Of a stretch of DNA of 64,000 bases, positions 1-9,885 are shown piece after piece. Source of the stretch: Stenotrophomonas maltophilia (lineage in GTDB: Bacteria; Pseudomonadota; Gammaproteobacteria; Xanthomonadales; Xanthomonadaceae); contig DEZI01000028.1 in assembly GCA_002364755.1 (NCBI GenBank), positions 138,889-202,888 of the forward strand, in the 5' to 3' direction. The notes below the pieces were generated by a model. It was not told where the DNA came from, did not search any database, and saw only the letters and a program-made list of their open reading frames with translations. Made by a program: the position numbers and the translations under genes. The stretch's first letter is position 1; every line of letters starts with the position of its first letter.

Positions 1-130
1 CGTGTTAACCGTTTCCATGCGAAGTGCGCCGCAAACTCCGCCCGCTGCGGACATGCGCTCGGCCGCGCTGCGACAGCGGTTTCGCCAGAACGCGCTAGGA
101 TGCAGGCATTGCCCGGCACGCACGGACCGC

Positions 131-1291
131 ATGTCCCTGGACCTTCCCACCATCGGTGTACTTGGCCTGCTGCTGTGCGCCGGCATCGCAACGGGCTTTT
201 CGCTGCTGCTGGTGGTGTTGCGTGGGCAACCGGTACTGCGCCTGTGGACGGCCAGCCTGTGGCTGCTGACCCTGGGCGTGATCCTGATGGGGCTGCGCCC
301 CTGGCTGCCGCAGGTGCCGGCCATCCTCGGTGGCAATGCAGCCATGGCCGCTTCCAGCGTGCTGATGCTGCTGGGCATGGCCCTGCACCTGGGCCAGCCG
401 ATGCCGCTGTGGCGCGCGCTGGGCCTGGTCGCGGCCTTCATGGCCGGCATCTTCCTGTTCCTGGTGCCTTGGCCCAGCCTGGACGTGCGCCTGCACGTGT
501 TCAGCGTCTTCGCGATCATCATCAACAGCTGGATCGCCGCGCTGCTGCTGCGCCATGCACCGCCGGCACAGCGCATCAGCTGCCGGCTGGCGGCGGCGGT
601 GTTCCTCGCCGAAGCGGTGGTCTACGTCGTGCGCCTGTTCCTGCCCGCCGATGCCGATGCGGGCGGGGACATCATGCGTGCGGGCTCGCCGATGTTCCTC
701 ACTTACCTGGCCGGAATCATGCTGGAGCTGGCGCGCTGCTTCGCGCTGGTCCTGCTGCTGCTCGAACGCCTGCTGGTGGACCTGCGCCGCGCCGCCCGTA
801 CCGATGGCCTCACCGGCCTGCTCAACCGCAGCGCGGTGCTGGCCGACGGGACCGACCAGCTGCAGCAGGTGCGCCGCCTGCAGCGCCCGCTGGCGGTGCT
901 GCTGCTGGACGTGGACCACTTCAAGGCCATCAATGACCGTTGGGGGCATCTGGCCGGCGACCAGGTGCTGCAGCATCTCACCGGCGTGCTGGAGCACTGC
1001 GCACGCGGCCACGTGCATCTGCTCAGCCGCTATGGCGGCGAAGAATTCCTGCTGTTGCTGCCTGGTAGCGCCGGCGAAGCGGAGCGCCTGGCCACGCTCA
1101 TCCGTCATGCGCTGCAGCAACGGCCGGCGCCGCTGGGCACCGGTCCAGTGGCGGTGACCGCCAGCATCGGCCTGGCCATGGATGACGGGCATAGCGATCT
1201 GGCCGGGCTGATCGCCCGCGCCGATGCCGCGCTGTACCGGGCCAAGGCCGAAGGCCGCGACCGCCTGGTGTCCGCTGCCGAAACGGCCTGA
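131..1291 (+). CDS. Membrane-bound GGDEF diguanylate cyclase
   Basis: Predicted to make cyclic di-GMP from two GTP at the inner membrane. The N-terminal half (about residues 1-220) is a run of roughly six to seven hydrophobic helices with no recognisable sensor motif. The C-terminal GGDEF domain (about 225-380) carries the active-site loop as GGEEF, preceded by a conserved DVDHFKAIND segment, so catalysis looks intact. The residues just before the loop read RGHVHLLSRY, so the usual RxxD inhibitory I-site is absent. The open frame extends upstream to base 2, but I chose the ATG at 131 because hydrophobic MSLDLPTIG starts there and the preceding translation is not protein-like. A TAGGAT element at 96-101 could be its -10 box. 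The gene stands alone; the family is clear, the signal sensed unknown. Confidence 0.85.
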   Translation: MSLDLPTIGVLGLLLCAGIATGFSLLLVVLRGQPVLRLWTASLWLLTLGVILMGLRPWLPQVPAILGGNAAMAASSVLMLLGMALHLGQPMPLWRALGLVAAFMAGIFLFLVPWPSLDVRLHVFSVFAIIINSWIAALLLRHAPPAQRISCRLAAAVFLAEAVVYVVRLFLPADADAGGDIMRAGSPMFLTYLAGIMLELARCFALVLLLLERLLVDLRRAARTDGLTGLLNRSAVLADGTDQLQQVRRLQRPLAVLLLDVDHFKAINDRWGHLAGDQVLQHLTGVLEHCARGHVHLLSRYGGEEFLLLLPGSAGEAERLATLIRHALQQRPAPLGTGPVAVTASIGLAMDDGHSDLAGLIARADAALYRAKAEGRDRLVSAAETA

Positions 1292-1566
1292 CAGCGTGCA
1301 TTGGCTGAAAGGAGCTTGATCTATTGCTTACCGGCGATATCGGGGTGCGCTCAACAGCGAAGGGCAAATGAAGATCTGCCGCATGGGAGAAGGTAGGTTG
1401 GCCAGCAACGGCACCTTCAAGCAGGGAGGCATGGGTCGGCCCGCCAACTGGCGCCCGACCCGATGCGGTACGTACTTGCCGCCATACAGCGAACCTGCAC
1501 AACATCCGTCGGGCATGTCGCAGGCAAATGTTGGACCCAGTTACGCGTCTATTCCAAGGTCATCTC

Positions 1567-1872
1567 ATGGACAAGTTGCTTCCCGGTACATTCGATTCTG
1601 CAGTTGATTTTGGCCTGGGACTTCTGGATGTGCAGTCTCGGGCAGAGCTGGCTGAGATTGGCTACGTCGATCCCCATACGAAATACCGGGTGGACTACAT
1701 TGCCCTGATTGGAAGCAATTTGGGGATATGGGACGAATCCAACCAGGTGCTTCTGGAAAGCCTGGCAGCCAGCCAATCGGAATCATTGCATTTCTTTGAG
1801 TTGGATGGGGAAAAGGCCACCCCCGATGGAGCTGTCCGGATTATTCTGAAAGAAATGGCAAGGAGGGCATAG
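1567..1872 (+). CDS. Hypothetical orphan protein, AT-richer than neighbours
   Basis: A 101-residue acidic soluble protein beginning MDKLLPGTFDSAVDFG. I do not recognise a family and see no signal peptide or membrane helix. The frame could start earlier at 1528; I prefer the ATG at 1567, which has an AAGGT-like ribosome site just upstream. The gene and its flanks (about 1300-2200) are clearly less GC-rich than the surroundings and use codons such as ATT, TTG and GAA more freely, suggesting recent acquisition or a decaying remnant. It may be a single surviving gene of a larger insertion. That it is expressed is uncertain. Confidence 0.5.
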   Translation: MDKLLPGTFDSAVDFGLGLLDVQSRAELAEIGYVDPHTKYRVDYIALIGSNLGIWDESNQVLLESLAASQSESLHFFELDGEKATPDGAVRIILKEMARRA

Positions 1873-2299
1873 AGAGGATCTCCGGCGGAGTGCTTCGCTC
1901 GGATTGTTGGAAGCAAGCTCCAGGTCCAATCCAGAACGTGGCATTCCGTTTCAAGGGCGGCCGGGTGTCAGCAAAGGACGCGTGTCGCAACTGCACCATC
2001 GCGCGGTGTCTGAGCTGCGCGCGACCTTGTCGGCACAGACAATCCCACCATTCGAAGGGCCGTTCCGACCCTCGCCCATGAGTGCTCCCGGGTCGGCGGC
2101 TGCCGCTTGAACCGTAAGTTGCCCGCCCGATCCGGTTCGGCTGCGCCGCATTGCAGCATCTCCTGCCATCGGCGGCCCCATCGCCCTTGTCGCCGCGCCC
2201 GTGTAAGTTGACGGCATGAGGGTGACCATTGGGTTGGTCACATCTGCCGCGGCGCTGCGTCGTGGTCGACAGGAACGTCCTCCAGGGGAACCAAGCACG
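1873..2299. other. Intergenic region, 427 bp, no gene seen
   Basis: No convincing coding frame on either strand. Composition is mixed, AT-richer at the left and more typical at the right. The only structure I see is a 7-bp inverted repeat, GTGACCA-ttgggt-TGGTCAC at 2222-2241, some 60 bases before the lipoprotein hydrolase gene. It could be an operator for that operon. The octamer GTAAGTTG occurs twice (2112-2119 and 2203-2210) and again before the DUF885 gene near 14321; its meaning is unknown. Confidence 0.4.
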
Positions 2300-3834
2300 A
2301 TGCAAAAACACCATTTCCGACTGGCCAGGCGATCGGCCAGCATGCTGTTTGCCGGCGCGATGCTTGCCGGCTGCAGTGCAACCGCTCCCGGTGCCGCCGA
2401 CGGCAACGACACGCAGAGCCAGCGCTACGGGGCGATCGAGTTCCGCCCGTGCACGCTGACCACGGTCGGCGCCAGCGCCAACGTCGAAGCCCAGTGCGGC
2501 ACGCTGCAGGTGCCCGAAGACCGCGCCCATCCCGACGGCCGCAGGATCGACCTGCGCATTGCCTGGCTGGAATCGGATGACAGCGGCAACGACCAGCCTG
2601 ACCCTGTGTTCTTCCTCGCCGGCGGCCCCGGCCAGGCGGCCAGCGAAGTGGCGGTCATCGTCGATACGGCCCTGCGCCAGGTGCGCAAGCAGCGCGATGT
2701 GTTCCTGATCGACCAGCGCGGCACCGGCGGCTCCAATCCGCTCAGCTGCCTGGGCGCGGACGGCAAGCCGCTGCAGATGGACGAGGACGCGGCGCCGAGC
2801 GAGGCGCTGCTGCGCGACTACGCGCAGCAGTGTGCGGCATCGCTGCAGGGGCGCGCCGATGCGCGCTTCTACACCACCGCCGAGGCCATCGCCGATCTGG
2901 ACGCGGTGCGCCAGGCGCTGGGCGTGGACAAACTGAACCTGGTCGGCGGCTCCTACGGCACGCGCGTGGCCCAGCGTTACGCGATCGCCTACCCGCAGCA
3001 CACCCGCAGCCTGGTCATCGACGGCGTCGTGCCCAACGATCTGGTGGTCGGCGGCGAGTTCGCCAACACCTTCGACAACGCCATCACCCTGCAGTCCGCG
3101 CAGTGCCGCAAGGATGCCGCCTGCAGCAAGCGCTTCCCGGTCGATACCCGCACCCAGCTGCGCAGCGTGGTCGATACCCTGCGCCGCGCACCGGTCACCG
3201 TCGATTACCGTGACCCGGGCACCAACGCACCGCGCCAGGACGTGCTGACCCCGGACAGCGTGGTCGGCGTGGCCTTCGCTTTCTCGTACGTGCCCGAGTA
3301 TTCCTCGCTGCTGCCGCTGGTGCTGGATGAAGCCGCACAGGGCCGCTACGCGCCGCTGGCTTCGCTGGCACGCGGCGCGACCCGCACCATGGATTTCCAG
3401 ATCAACCGTGGCATGCAGTGGTCGGTCATCTGCAGCGAGGATGCACCGCGCTACCAGGCGCCGGCCACCAGCGACGATGATCTGTTCGGCCCGGAAGCGG
3501 CGCGTGCGTTCTTCGCCCCCTGCCCGGTGTGGCCGCACCAGCCGGCGGCGGACACGCTCACCGCACCGCTGAAGAGCGACCTGCCGGTGCTGCTGCTGTC
3601 CGGCGAACTGGATCCGGTGACTCCGCCGCGCTACGCCGAACAGGTGCTCAAGGGCCTGCCCAACGGCCGCGCGCTGGTCGCCCGCGGCCAGGGCCACGGC
3701 ACCCTCACCGCTGGCTGCATGCCGCGCCTGCTGGGCCAGTTCATCGATGCCAACGATGCCAAGGCGCTCGACGCCAGCTGCCTGGACACGCTGAGCCACG
3801 TGCCGGCGTTCACCTCGTTCAACGGATGGACCCC

Positions 3835-3838
<4 letters not shown>
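2300..3838 (+). CDS. Alpha/beta-hydrolase lipoprotein (prolyl-aminopeptidase/TAP-like)
   Basis: A 512-residue exported hydrolase of the proline-iminopeptidase/TAP family, likely removing N-terminal residues from peptides at the cell envelope. The N terminus has a basic start, a hydrophobic stretch and a lipobox LAGC, so it should be a lipoprotein. The nucleophile lies in GGSYG (Ser218), with the acid in SGELDPVTPP (Asp438) and the base in GQGHG (His466). The C-terminal part matches the TAP-like lid-plus-end arrangement. Start at the ATG at 2300 because it gives the signal peptide directly; the frame is open to 2216. Its stop overlaps the next ATG as ATGA, so it is translationally coupled to the ABC exporter genes, hinting at a joint role in handling an exported peptide or in detoxification. 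The exact substrate is unknown. Confidence 0.85.
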
Positions 3839-4577
<739 letters not shown>

Positions 4578-4581
<4 letters not shown>

Positions 4582-5762
4582 GCATGATGTCGACCCTGAT
4601 GACGGTGTTGCGCAAGGAACTGCGCGACCTCTCGCGTGACCGCCGCACCCTGGCGCTGACCCTGCTGTTCGGCCCGCTGCTGTACCCGCTGCTGATTCTG
4701 GGCATGGGCAAGCTGTCGGAAAGCCGCTTCCGCACGCAGATCGAACAGCCGCTGGACATCCCCACGATCGGTGCCGAGCACGCCCCGAACCTGGTCCGTT
4801 TCCTCGGCGCGCAGGGCCTGAACGCGACTGCGGCACCGAAGGACCTGGCCGAAGCGATCCGCGCCCAGGACATCGACGTGGCGCTGCGCATCAGCGCGGA
4901 TTTCGGCAAGGACTGGGCCGATGGCAAGCCGGCGCTGGTGGAAGTGATCCGTGACAGCACGCGGCGTGCCGCCGAGGTGCCCACGGCGCGCCTGCAGGCG
5001 GCGCTGTCCACCTACAACGGGCAGGTGGGGGCCCTGCGCCTGATGGCCCGTGGCGTCGATGCGCAGGTTGCACGACCGCTGGACATGGCTACCCAGGACA
5101 TGGCCAGTACCGAAGCCAAGCGCGGCATGATGCTGTCGATGCTGCTGCCGGTGCTGCTGACGCTGACCTCGTTCATCGGTGGCGCGTATCTGGTGATGGA
5201 CACCACCGCCGGCGAACGTGAGCGGCAGTCGCTGGAGCCGTTGCTGGCCACGCCGGGCTCGCGCAGCGCGATCGTCAGCGGCAAGATCGGCGCCGCCTGC
5301 GTGGTCGGGTTCGTGTCGCTGCTGCTGACACTGGTCGCGTTCAAGGTCAGCGCCCAGTTCGCCTCCGGCAACGTCGGCCGGCAGCTCAACATGAACATCC
5401 TCTCGATGGTGCAGATGCTGCTGGTGATGCTGCCGATGCTGCTGATCGGCACCTCGCTGCTGACCTACCTGTCGGCTGCGGCCAAGAGCATGAAGGAAGC
5501 CCAGAGCCACATGACCTGGCTGGTGCTGCTGCCGATGCTGCCGGGCTACGCGCTGATGGCCTACCCGGTGAAGAGCCAGCTGTGGCAGTACGCCGTGCCG
5601 TTCCTGTCGCAGAACCAGATGCTGCTGAAGGTGATCCGCCACGAAGTGATCACCCCGACCATCTGGGCGGTCTACCTGGGCGCCAGCCTCGGCCTGGCCG
5701 CGATCCTGTGGTTCGCCGCCGTGCGCCGCTACCACCAGGAGCGCCTGGCCATCTCCGGCTGA
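4578..5762 (+). CDS. ABC-2 type permease, NatB-like
   Basis: The 394-residue membrane partner of the preceding ATPase. The first helix (about residues 25-45) is followed by a periplasmic domain of about 140 residues, then five hydrophobic segments between about 185 and 390. This is the usual ABC-2/NatB layout. The segment TAGERERQSLEPLLATP near residue 210 is the conserved coupling loop of this family. It starts in the ATGA overlap with the ATPase gene and is followed by a REP element and a strong terminator hairpin, so it ends the three-gene operon. Confidence 0.9.
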
Positions 5763-5771
5763 TCGCGACCG

Positions 5772-5794
5772 GTAGCGCCGGGCCACGCCCGGCG
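5772..5794 (+). repeat. SMAG-type REP element
   Basis: GTAG head followed by a GC-rich palindrome, CGCCGGGC-CAC-GCCCGGCG, just after the permease stop codon. The central triplet is CAC where most copies have CAT. It would fold into a tight stem-loop in RNA. Confidence 0.9.
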
Positions 5795-5803
5795 GATGTG
5801 CAG

Positions 5804-5835
5804 CGAGGCCCGGTCATGCCGGGCCTCGTAGTTTT
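5804..5835 (+). terminator. Rho-independent terminator of the ABC operon
   Basis: A perfect 10-bp stem, CGAGGCCCGG / CCGGGCCTCG, with a 5-base loop (TCATG) followed by TAGTTTT on the plus strand. It lies between the convergent permease and AraC-family genes and mainly fits the rightward transcript. Confidence 0.75.
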
Positions 5836-5855
5836 CCGACCCGCCATGACGAGCT

Positions 5856-6644
5856 TCACCGTACGCGATAGCGCGCAGGCGTCACCCCCATCTCGCGCTT
5901 GAACACTGCAATGAACGCACTGGGCGTGTCATAGCCCATCGACAACGCGACTTCGATGACCGTTTCTCCCGCCAGCAGACGCGGCAGCGCCAGAAGCACC
6001 CGAAGGCGCTGCCGCCACTGGCCCAGCGTCATGCCTGTTTCGGCCAGCCAATGGCGGGCCAGGCTGCGGCCGGACAGCGCACTGGCAAGCGCCCAGTCTT
6101 CAACGCTGCGGTTGTGATGCGGTGCGCGCGCCAGTGCGGCGGCAATGCGCCGCAAGCGACGGTCGCGAGGTTGTGGCAGCGCAAGCGGCAGGGGAGTGCC
6201 GCTGCCAATCTCGTCGGCGATCACGCCCGCCAGCCGCAGCTGCGCATCCTCCAGAGCGCCCTGCGGCCACTGCAGGGCGCGCGTTACAGCCGCCTGCAGC
6301 AACACGCTGGGCTGGAATACACACGGCGCAGCTGGCAATGCGCTGCAGGCCGAAGTACTGAAGTAGAGGCTCCAGCCATCGAAGGCACCGATGCTGGCCA
6401 GCGCGTGCGGTAGATCAGGCGGTACCCAGGCAACGTGACCGGCCGGCAACAGCCAGTGATGGTTACCCACTTCAATGCGCAGCAGGCCGCGATGTGCACC
6501 CAGCAACTGTCCGCGTGCGTGCCGGTGCCGCGCGGTGCGGCGTGGTCCTGTCATTGCCAGCTGCGCGCCCAGCAGCCACTGCCCGCTGCCAGCGTCGGCC
6601 AATGCGGGTTCGATCATGGGTGTCGGAGTTGGCTGGTCTGCCAT
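5856..6644 (-). CDS. AraC-family transcriptional regulator
   Basis: A 262-residue regulator. The N-terminal part (about 20-110) looks like an AraC cupin domain, with a histidine-rich RHRHARG segment and AGHVAWVPPDLPHAL, which would bind a small ligand. The C-terminal 100 residues form the two helix-turn-helix DNA-binding unit, ending with VALSMGYDTPSAFIAVFKRE and GVTPARYR, the AraC family signature. It diverges from the small gene starting at 6722, with 77 bases between, so it may control that gene and itself. The inducer is unknown. Confidence 0.9.
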   Translation of the reverse strand: MADQPTPTPMIEPALADAGSGQWLLGAQLAMTGPRRTARHRHARGQLLGAHRGLLRIEVGNHHWLLPAGHVAWVPPDLPHALASIGAFDGWSLYFSTSACSALPAAPCVFQPSVLLQAAVTRALQWPQGALEDAQLRLAGVIADEIGSGTPLPLALPQPRDRRLRRIAAALARAPHHNRSVEDWALASALSGRSLARHWLAETGMTLGQWRQRLRVLLALPRLLAGETVIEVALSMGYDTPSAFIAVFKREMGVTPARYRVR

Positions 6645-6721
6645 ATCAGTTGGCAGTTATACGGCAGAACGGTCGTGCCGCAAGCCTGACACTGGGCGTC
6701 CATCCCCAGAGAGCACTTCCC

Positions 6722-6976
6722 ATGAAACCGCAGGACATCCTTCCCGACCAGCAGGACAACGTGCAGGTGAACGGGCTGACCGTGCGCAAGGGCAGCGTCG
6801 GCGCGTTCCTCGCCAGCGTCCGCGACTGGCAGGATCCGAGAGGCAGCGATGCCACCCGTGCGGCCGCCGAGACCGATCTGCGCAGCCTGTTACCGGCATT
6901 GCACGCGCTCGGCCTCTTCCAGGTGCTGAAGGCGCGTGATCCGGCGCTGCAGCAGCTGATCGACGGCCAGCGCTGA
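6722..6976 (+). CDS. Small hypothetical protein divergent from AraC regulator
   Basis: An 84-residue soluble protein, MKPQDILPDQQDNVQVNG..., with no signal peptide or membrane helix. I do not recognise the family. The C-terminal half is predicted helical and leucine/alanine rich (LRSLLPALHALGLFQVLKA). Start at 6722 is preceded by AGAGAGC, a plausible ribosome site. Its position opposite an AraC-family gene and the shared 77-base promoter region make it a likely target of that regulator. It ends before a strong hairpin. Confidence 0.65.
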   Translation: MKPQDILPDQQDNVQVNGLTVRKGSVGAFLASVRDWQDPRGSDATRAAAETDLRSLLPALHALGLFQVLKARDPALQQLIDGQR

Positions 6977-6982
6977 AACAAA

Positions 6983-7008
6983 CAAGGCCCGGATCGCTCC
7001 GGGCCTTG
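6983..7008. terminator. Bidirectional terminator hairpin
   Basis: A perfect 11-bp stem CAAGGCCCGGA / TCCGGGCCTTG around a TCGC loop. On the minus strand it is followed by TTTGTTT, so it best serves the leftward TonB-domain gene; it can also stop the rightward small gene. Confidence 0.7.
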
Positions 7009-7019
7009 TGATGGTGCTC

Positions 7020-7042
7020 CGCCGGGCATGGCCCGGCGCTAC
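7020..7042 (-). repeat. SMAG-type REP element
   Basis: A copy of the GTAGCGCCGGGC-CAT-GCCCGGCG element in reverse orientation, between the terminator hairpin and the end of the TonB-domain gene. Confidence 0.9.
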
Positions 7043-7053
7043 CGGAGCTCTGA

Positions 7054-8058
7054 TCAGCCGCCCGGCGCGAACACCAGGGTGCGGCGGGTGGTGACCGGGG
7101 CGCCCACCGGTTCGAAGCGCCAGCGCTTCACCGCGTTCAGCGCTTCGCGGTCGAAGACGCGCGATGGCGTCGCACGCAGCACGCGGGCGTTGGTCACCGA
7201 GCCGTCGGTACCGACGGTGATTTCCACCAGCACTTCGCCCGAGGTGCCCGAGCGCAGGGCCTCGGCCGGGTAGCGCGGGGCCGGGGTGCTGACCGGGCGC
7301 AGGGTGGGTGCGGCGGTCGCAGCGGCGGCGCGCGCGGCGCTGGCCTGCTGGGCGGCGGCCTGCTGCTGCTTCTGCTCGGCCTCGCGACGCGCGGCGGCCT
7401 GGCGTTCGGCGTCCTGGCGCTCGCTGTCGCGGCGGGCCGCGTCCTGCTGGGCGGCAATCTGCTTGGCCGCGTCGGCTTCCTTGGCGCGCTGCTCGGCCAG
7501 GCGCTGCTGTTCCACCAGCTGCTTGGCGCGGTCCTCGGCATCCTTCTTGACCTTGGCGGTCTCGTCCTCGGTGCGCTTGGCAGCCACCTGTACGCCCTTG
7601 GTCAGGCCTTCCTTCAGGCGCGGCAGGGCCGGCGCGGACGGGTCGACCTTCTCGATCAGGGCCACCAGGCGCTGGGCTTCGCTGAAGTCCTCGCGGCCCA
7701 GGTGCTGCTCGGCGGCAATCAAGGTGTAGGGCAGCAGGTCGGTCAGCGCGCTCTTCACCGAGGCGTCGTCCGGCGTCTTGTCGCGCAGGGCCAGGTAGTA
7801 CTCGATGGCGTTGTCGCCGGCCGGCGCGTACATGCGGTTCTCGGCCAGGGCACGGCTGGCCGAATCGCGCAGCTGTTCGGTGCCCATCGACTGCACCTTC
7901 GCCGCCACGGCCGGTGCGGCCGGGGTGGTTGCGGGTGCGGCAGCGCCTTCGGCGGCCGGTGCCGGGGTTTCTTCCTTGCCCGAACAGGCAGCCAGTGCCA
8001 GTGCCAGGGCAACCGGCATCCACCGGCGCGCGGCAGCGATCGTTGTGACGTGCGACAT
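7054..8058 (-). CDS. TonB-domain lipoprotein
   Basis: A 334-residue envelope protein. The N terminus is a lipoprotein signal with lipobox LAAC (Cys at about 25), then an Ala/Pro/Glu-rich stretch. Residues 70-150 may form a small helical repeat domain, followed by a long alanine-, glutamine- and arginine-rich coiled coil (about 150-235). The last 80 residues are a TonB C-terminal domain (YPAEALRSGTSGEVLVEITV ... NAVKRWRFEPV). TonB C domains contact TonB boxes of outer-membrane receptors. Here the usual N-terminal transmembrane anchor is replaced by a lipid anchor, so it is not an ordinary energy-coupling TonB. A GGGGAG ribosome site supports the ATG at 8058. No exbB/exbD lie nearby. Confidence 0.8.
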   Translation of the reverse strand: MSHVTTIAAARRWMPVALALALAACSGKEETPAPAAEGAAAPATTPAAPAVAAKVQSMGTEQLRDSASRALAENRMYAPAGDNAIEYYLALRDKTPDDASVKSALTDLLPYTLIAAEQHLGREDFSEAQRLVALIEKVDPSAPALPRLKEGLTKGVQVAAKRTEDETAKVKKDAEDRAKQLVEQQRLAEQRAKEADAAKQIAAQQDAARRDSERQDAERQAAARREAEQKQQQAAAQQASAARAAAATAAPTLRPVSTPAPRYPAEALRSGTSGEVLVEITVGTDGSVTNARVLRATPSRVFDREALNAVKRWRFEPVGAPVTTRRTLVFAPGG

Positions 8059-8215
8059 CCTGCTCCCCTTTAGAAGACGACGTTACGTTAGCCGTGGATC
8101 TGCATGTCCGGGACCGGGGTCCGGGCGTGGCGGCTGGCGTTTCCCGACGCCGCCGCCGGCAACGGCGAGGGTGCAATCTAGCATCCCGCCGGCCCTTGCG
8201 TACAAGGGCGGGCCA

Positions 8216-8250
8216 GAGGCGATGACGACACCAGGTGTCGCCATCGCCTC
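8216..8250 (-). terminator. Hairpin after the UPF0114 gene
   Basis: A 17-bp stem with one mismatch, GAGGCGATG-A-CGACACC / GGTGTCG-C-CATCGCCTC, just past the stop of the leftward membrane protein gene. No U-rich tail follows, so it may act as an mRNA-end structure rather than a classical terminator. Confidence 0.5.
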
Positions 8251-8256
8251 GTCAGG

Positions 8257-8883
8257 TCAATGCTCGGCGGTCTTTCCGTGGCTGTCGGCCTTGTCGTGGC
8301 CGCCAGACATGACCTTGTCGGTCCAGGCGATGCCGATCGCCGACAGGATGAACACGCAGTGGATGATGGTCTGCCACAGCACGCCGTCGGCGGTCAGCAT
8401 CGAGCACTTGGAGGCGCCGATGTTGGCGGCTGCGATGTTCATCTGCTCCGGGGTGCACAGCGGGATGCCGCCCAGCGCGCCGGTGGCGATGAACGTCTTC
8501 AGCAGGTGGATCGAGGAGATGCCGATGATCGCCATCGCCAGCTTCACCTTCAGCACGCTGGCGTTGACGTGGCTCAGCCATTCCGGCTGGTCCGGGTGGC
8601 CTTCCAGGCGCAGGCGCGACACGAAGGTCTCATAACCGCCCACGATCACCATCACCAGCAGATTGGAAATCATCACCACGTCGATCAGGCCCAGCACGAT
8701 CAGCATGATCTGCTGCTCGCCCATCGAGGCCGAATGCGAAATCAGGTGCCACAGTTCCTTGCCGAACAGGAACACATAGACGCACTGCGCCACGATCAGG
8801 CCCAGGTACAGCGGCAGCTGCAGCCAGCGCGAGGCGAAGATCAGGTTGGAGAGCGGGGAGGGCGGCAGGCGGTTTGCACTCAT
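8257..8883 (-). CDS. UPF0114 (TIGR00645/YqhA-like) membrane protein
   Basis: A 208-residue integral membrane protein with four hydrophobic helices (about residues 15-40, 60-90, 110-135 and 165-190). Segments such as SRWLQLPLYLGLIVAQ, GLIDVVMISNLLVMVIVGGYE and KLAMAIIGISSIHLLK match the UPF0114 family. The function is unknown, although the family is widespread in proteobacteria. The frame is open upstream to 8997, but those residues overlap the divergent GST promoter, so I start at the ATG at 8883. Confidence 0.85.
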   Translation of the reverse strand: MSANRLPPSPLSNLIFASRWLQLPLYLGLIVAQCVYVFLFGKELWHLISHSASMGEQQIMLIVLGLIDVVMISNLLVMVIVGGYETFVSRLRLEGHPDQPEWLSHVNASVLKVKLAMAIIGISSIHLLKTFIATGALGGIPLCTPEQMNIAAANIGASKCSMLTADGVLWQTIIHCVFILSAIGIAWTDKVMSGGHDKADSHGKTAEH

Positions 8884-8995
8884 GCGGGGGATGCTGCGTT
8901 TCGAGGGAGAGGCGAGGTTACCGGGCCACCATGACGGTGCCAAGCCAACGCACGCACTAGACTTCAGGTTCCTTTCGGACACCCGAGCCGACGCC

Positions 8996-9685
8996 ATGAT
9001 CGACCTGTATTACTGGCCCACCCCCAACGGCCACAAAGTCACCCTGCTGCTGGAGGAAGCCGGCCTGGAATACCGCATCCACCCGGTCAACATCGGCTCG
9101 GGTGACCAGTTCAAGCCGGAATTCCTGGCCATTTCGCCCAACAACAAGATGCCGGCTATCGTCGACCATGCCCCGGCCGATGGCGGCGCCCCGCAGAGCG
9201 TGTTCGAGTCCGGCGCGATCCTGCTGTACCTGGCCGAAAAGACCGGCCAGTTCCTGCCCAGCGACCCGCGCGGCCGCGTTACCGCCCTGGAATGGCTGTT
9301 CTGGCAGATGGCCGGGCTGGGCCCGATGAGCGGCCAGATGGGCCACTTCAACGTCTACGCGCCGGAAAAAATCCCCTATGCCGTCGAGCGCTATGACAAC
9401 GAAGTGCGCCGCCTGCACGGGGTGATGGACAAGCGCCTGGCCGATCACGCCTTCCTGGCGGGCGATGAATACACCATCGCCGACATGGCCAGCTACCCGT
9501 GGATTGGCGCTTACGACAGGATTCCGGTCGATTTCGCCGCCTTCCCGAACCTGAAGCGTTGGCACGATGCCATTGCCGCGCGCCCGGCCACCCAGCGCGC
9601 CTATGCCCTGAGCAAGCAGGTGAACCCCAACGCCGGCAAGCCGATGAGCGAGGAAGAGCGCAAGCACCTGTTCGGCCAGCGCTGA
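8996..9685 (+). CDS. Glutathione S-transferase family protein, YghU/YfcG type
   Basis: A 229-residue cytosolic protein with an N-terminal thioredoxin-like domain (about 1-85) and a helical C-terminal domain (90-215). The start MIDLYYWPTPNGHKVTLLLE and the segment FLAISPNNKMPAIVDH are typical of the Nu-class YfcG/YghU group, which act as glutathione-dependent disulfide reductases or peroxidases. The conserved ESGAILLYLAEK supplies the glutathione gamma-glutamyl contact. The ATG at 8996 was chosen because the beta1 strand begins there. A TAGACT element at 8958-8963 is a possible -10 box. Two REP elements follow the gene. Confidence 0.9.
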   Translation: MIDLYYWPTPNGHKVTLLLEEAGLEYRIHPVNIGSGDQFKPEFLAISPNNKMPAIVDHAPADGGAPQSVFESGAILLYLAEKTGQFLPSDPRGRVTALEWLFWQMAGLGPMSGQMGHFNVYAPEKIPYAVERYDNEVRRLHGVMDKRLADHAFLAGDEYTIADMASYPWIGAYDRIPVDFAAFPNLKRWHDAIAARPATQRAYALSKQVNPNAGKPMSEEERKHLFGQR

Positions 9686-9710
9686 GCAGGTTGCCCCAGG
9701 CCGCTGCGCT

Positions 9711-9770
9711 CGCCGGGCATGGCCCGGCGCTACCCGGCCCGCCATCGGTAGCGCCGGGCCATGCCCGGCG
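9711..9770. repeat. Pair of inverted SMAG-type REP elements
   Basis: Two copies facing each other: one reversed (9711-9733) and one forward (9748-9770), separated by 14 bases. The pair can form either two small hairpins or one long one, the dimeric arrangement common for this repeat family. Confidence 0.9.
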
Positions 9771-9885
9771 GGCTGTGCCATGGGCAGAAGGTCATGCTGC
9801 CTTCGCAGACCGCCTTGGTTAGGATGGGGGCACGACCGCTGCGCGCCTTGGCGCGCGGCGGACCTGCCGTTTGCCGGGACCTTCC

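Noticed and set aside
1841..3799. Long minus-strand open frame of 652 codons opposite the lipoprotein hydrolase
   Set aside because: It is the antisense shadow of a well-supported gene; its translation is rich in Arg, His, Gln and Ala without motifs, as is common opposite GC-rich genes.
5772..5794. REP palindromes considered as transcription terminators or a CRISPR array
   Set aside because: They lack U-tails, carry a fixed GTAG head and are dispersed rather than regularly spaced with spacers.
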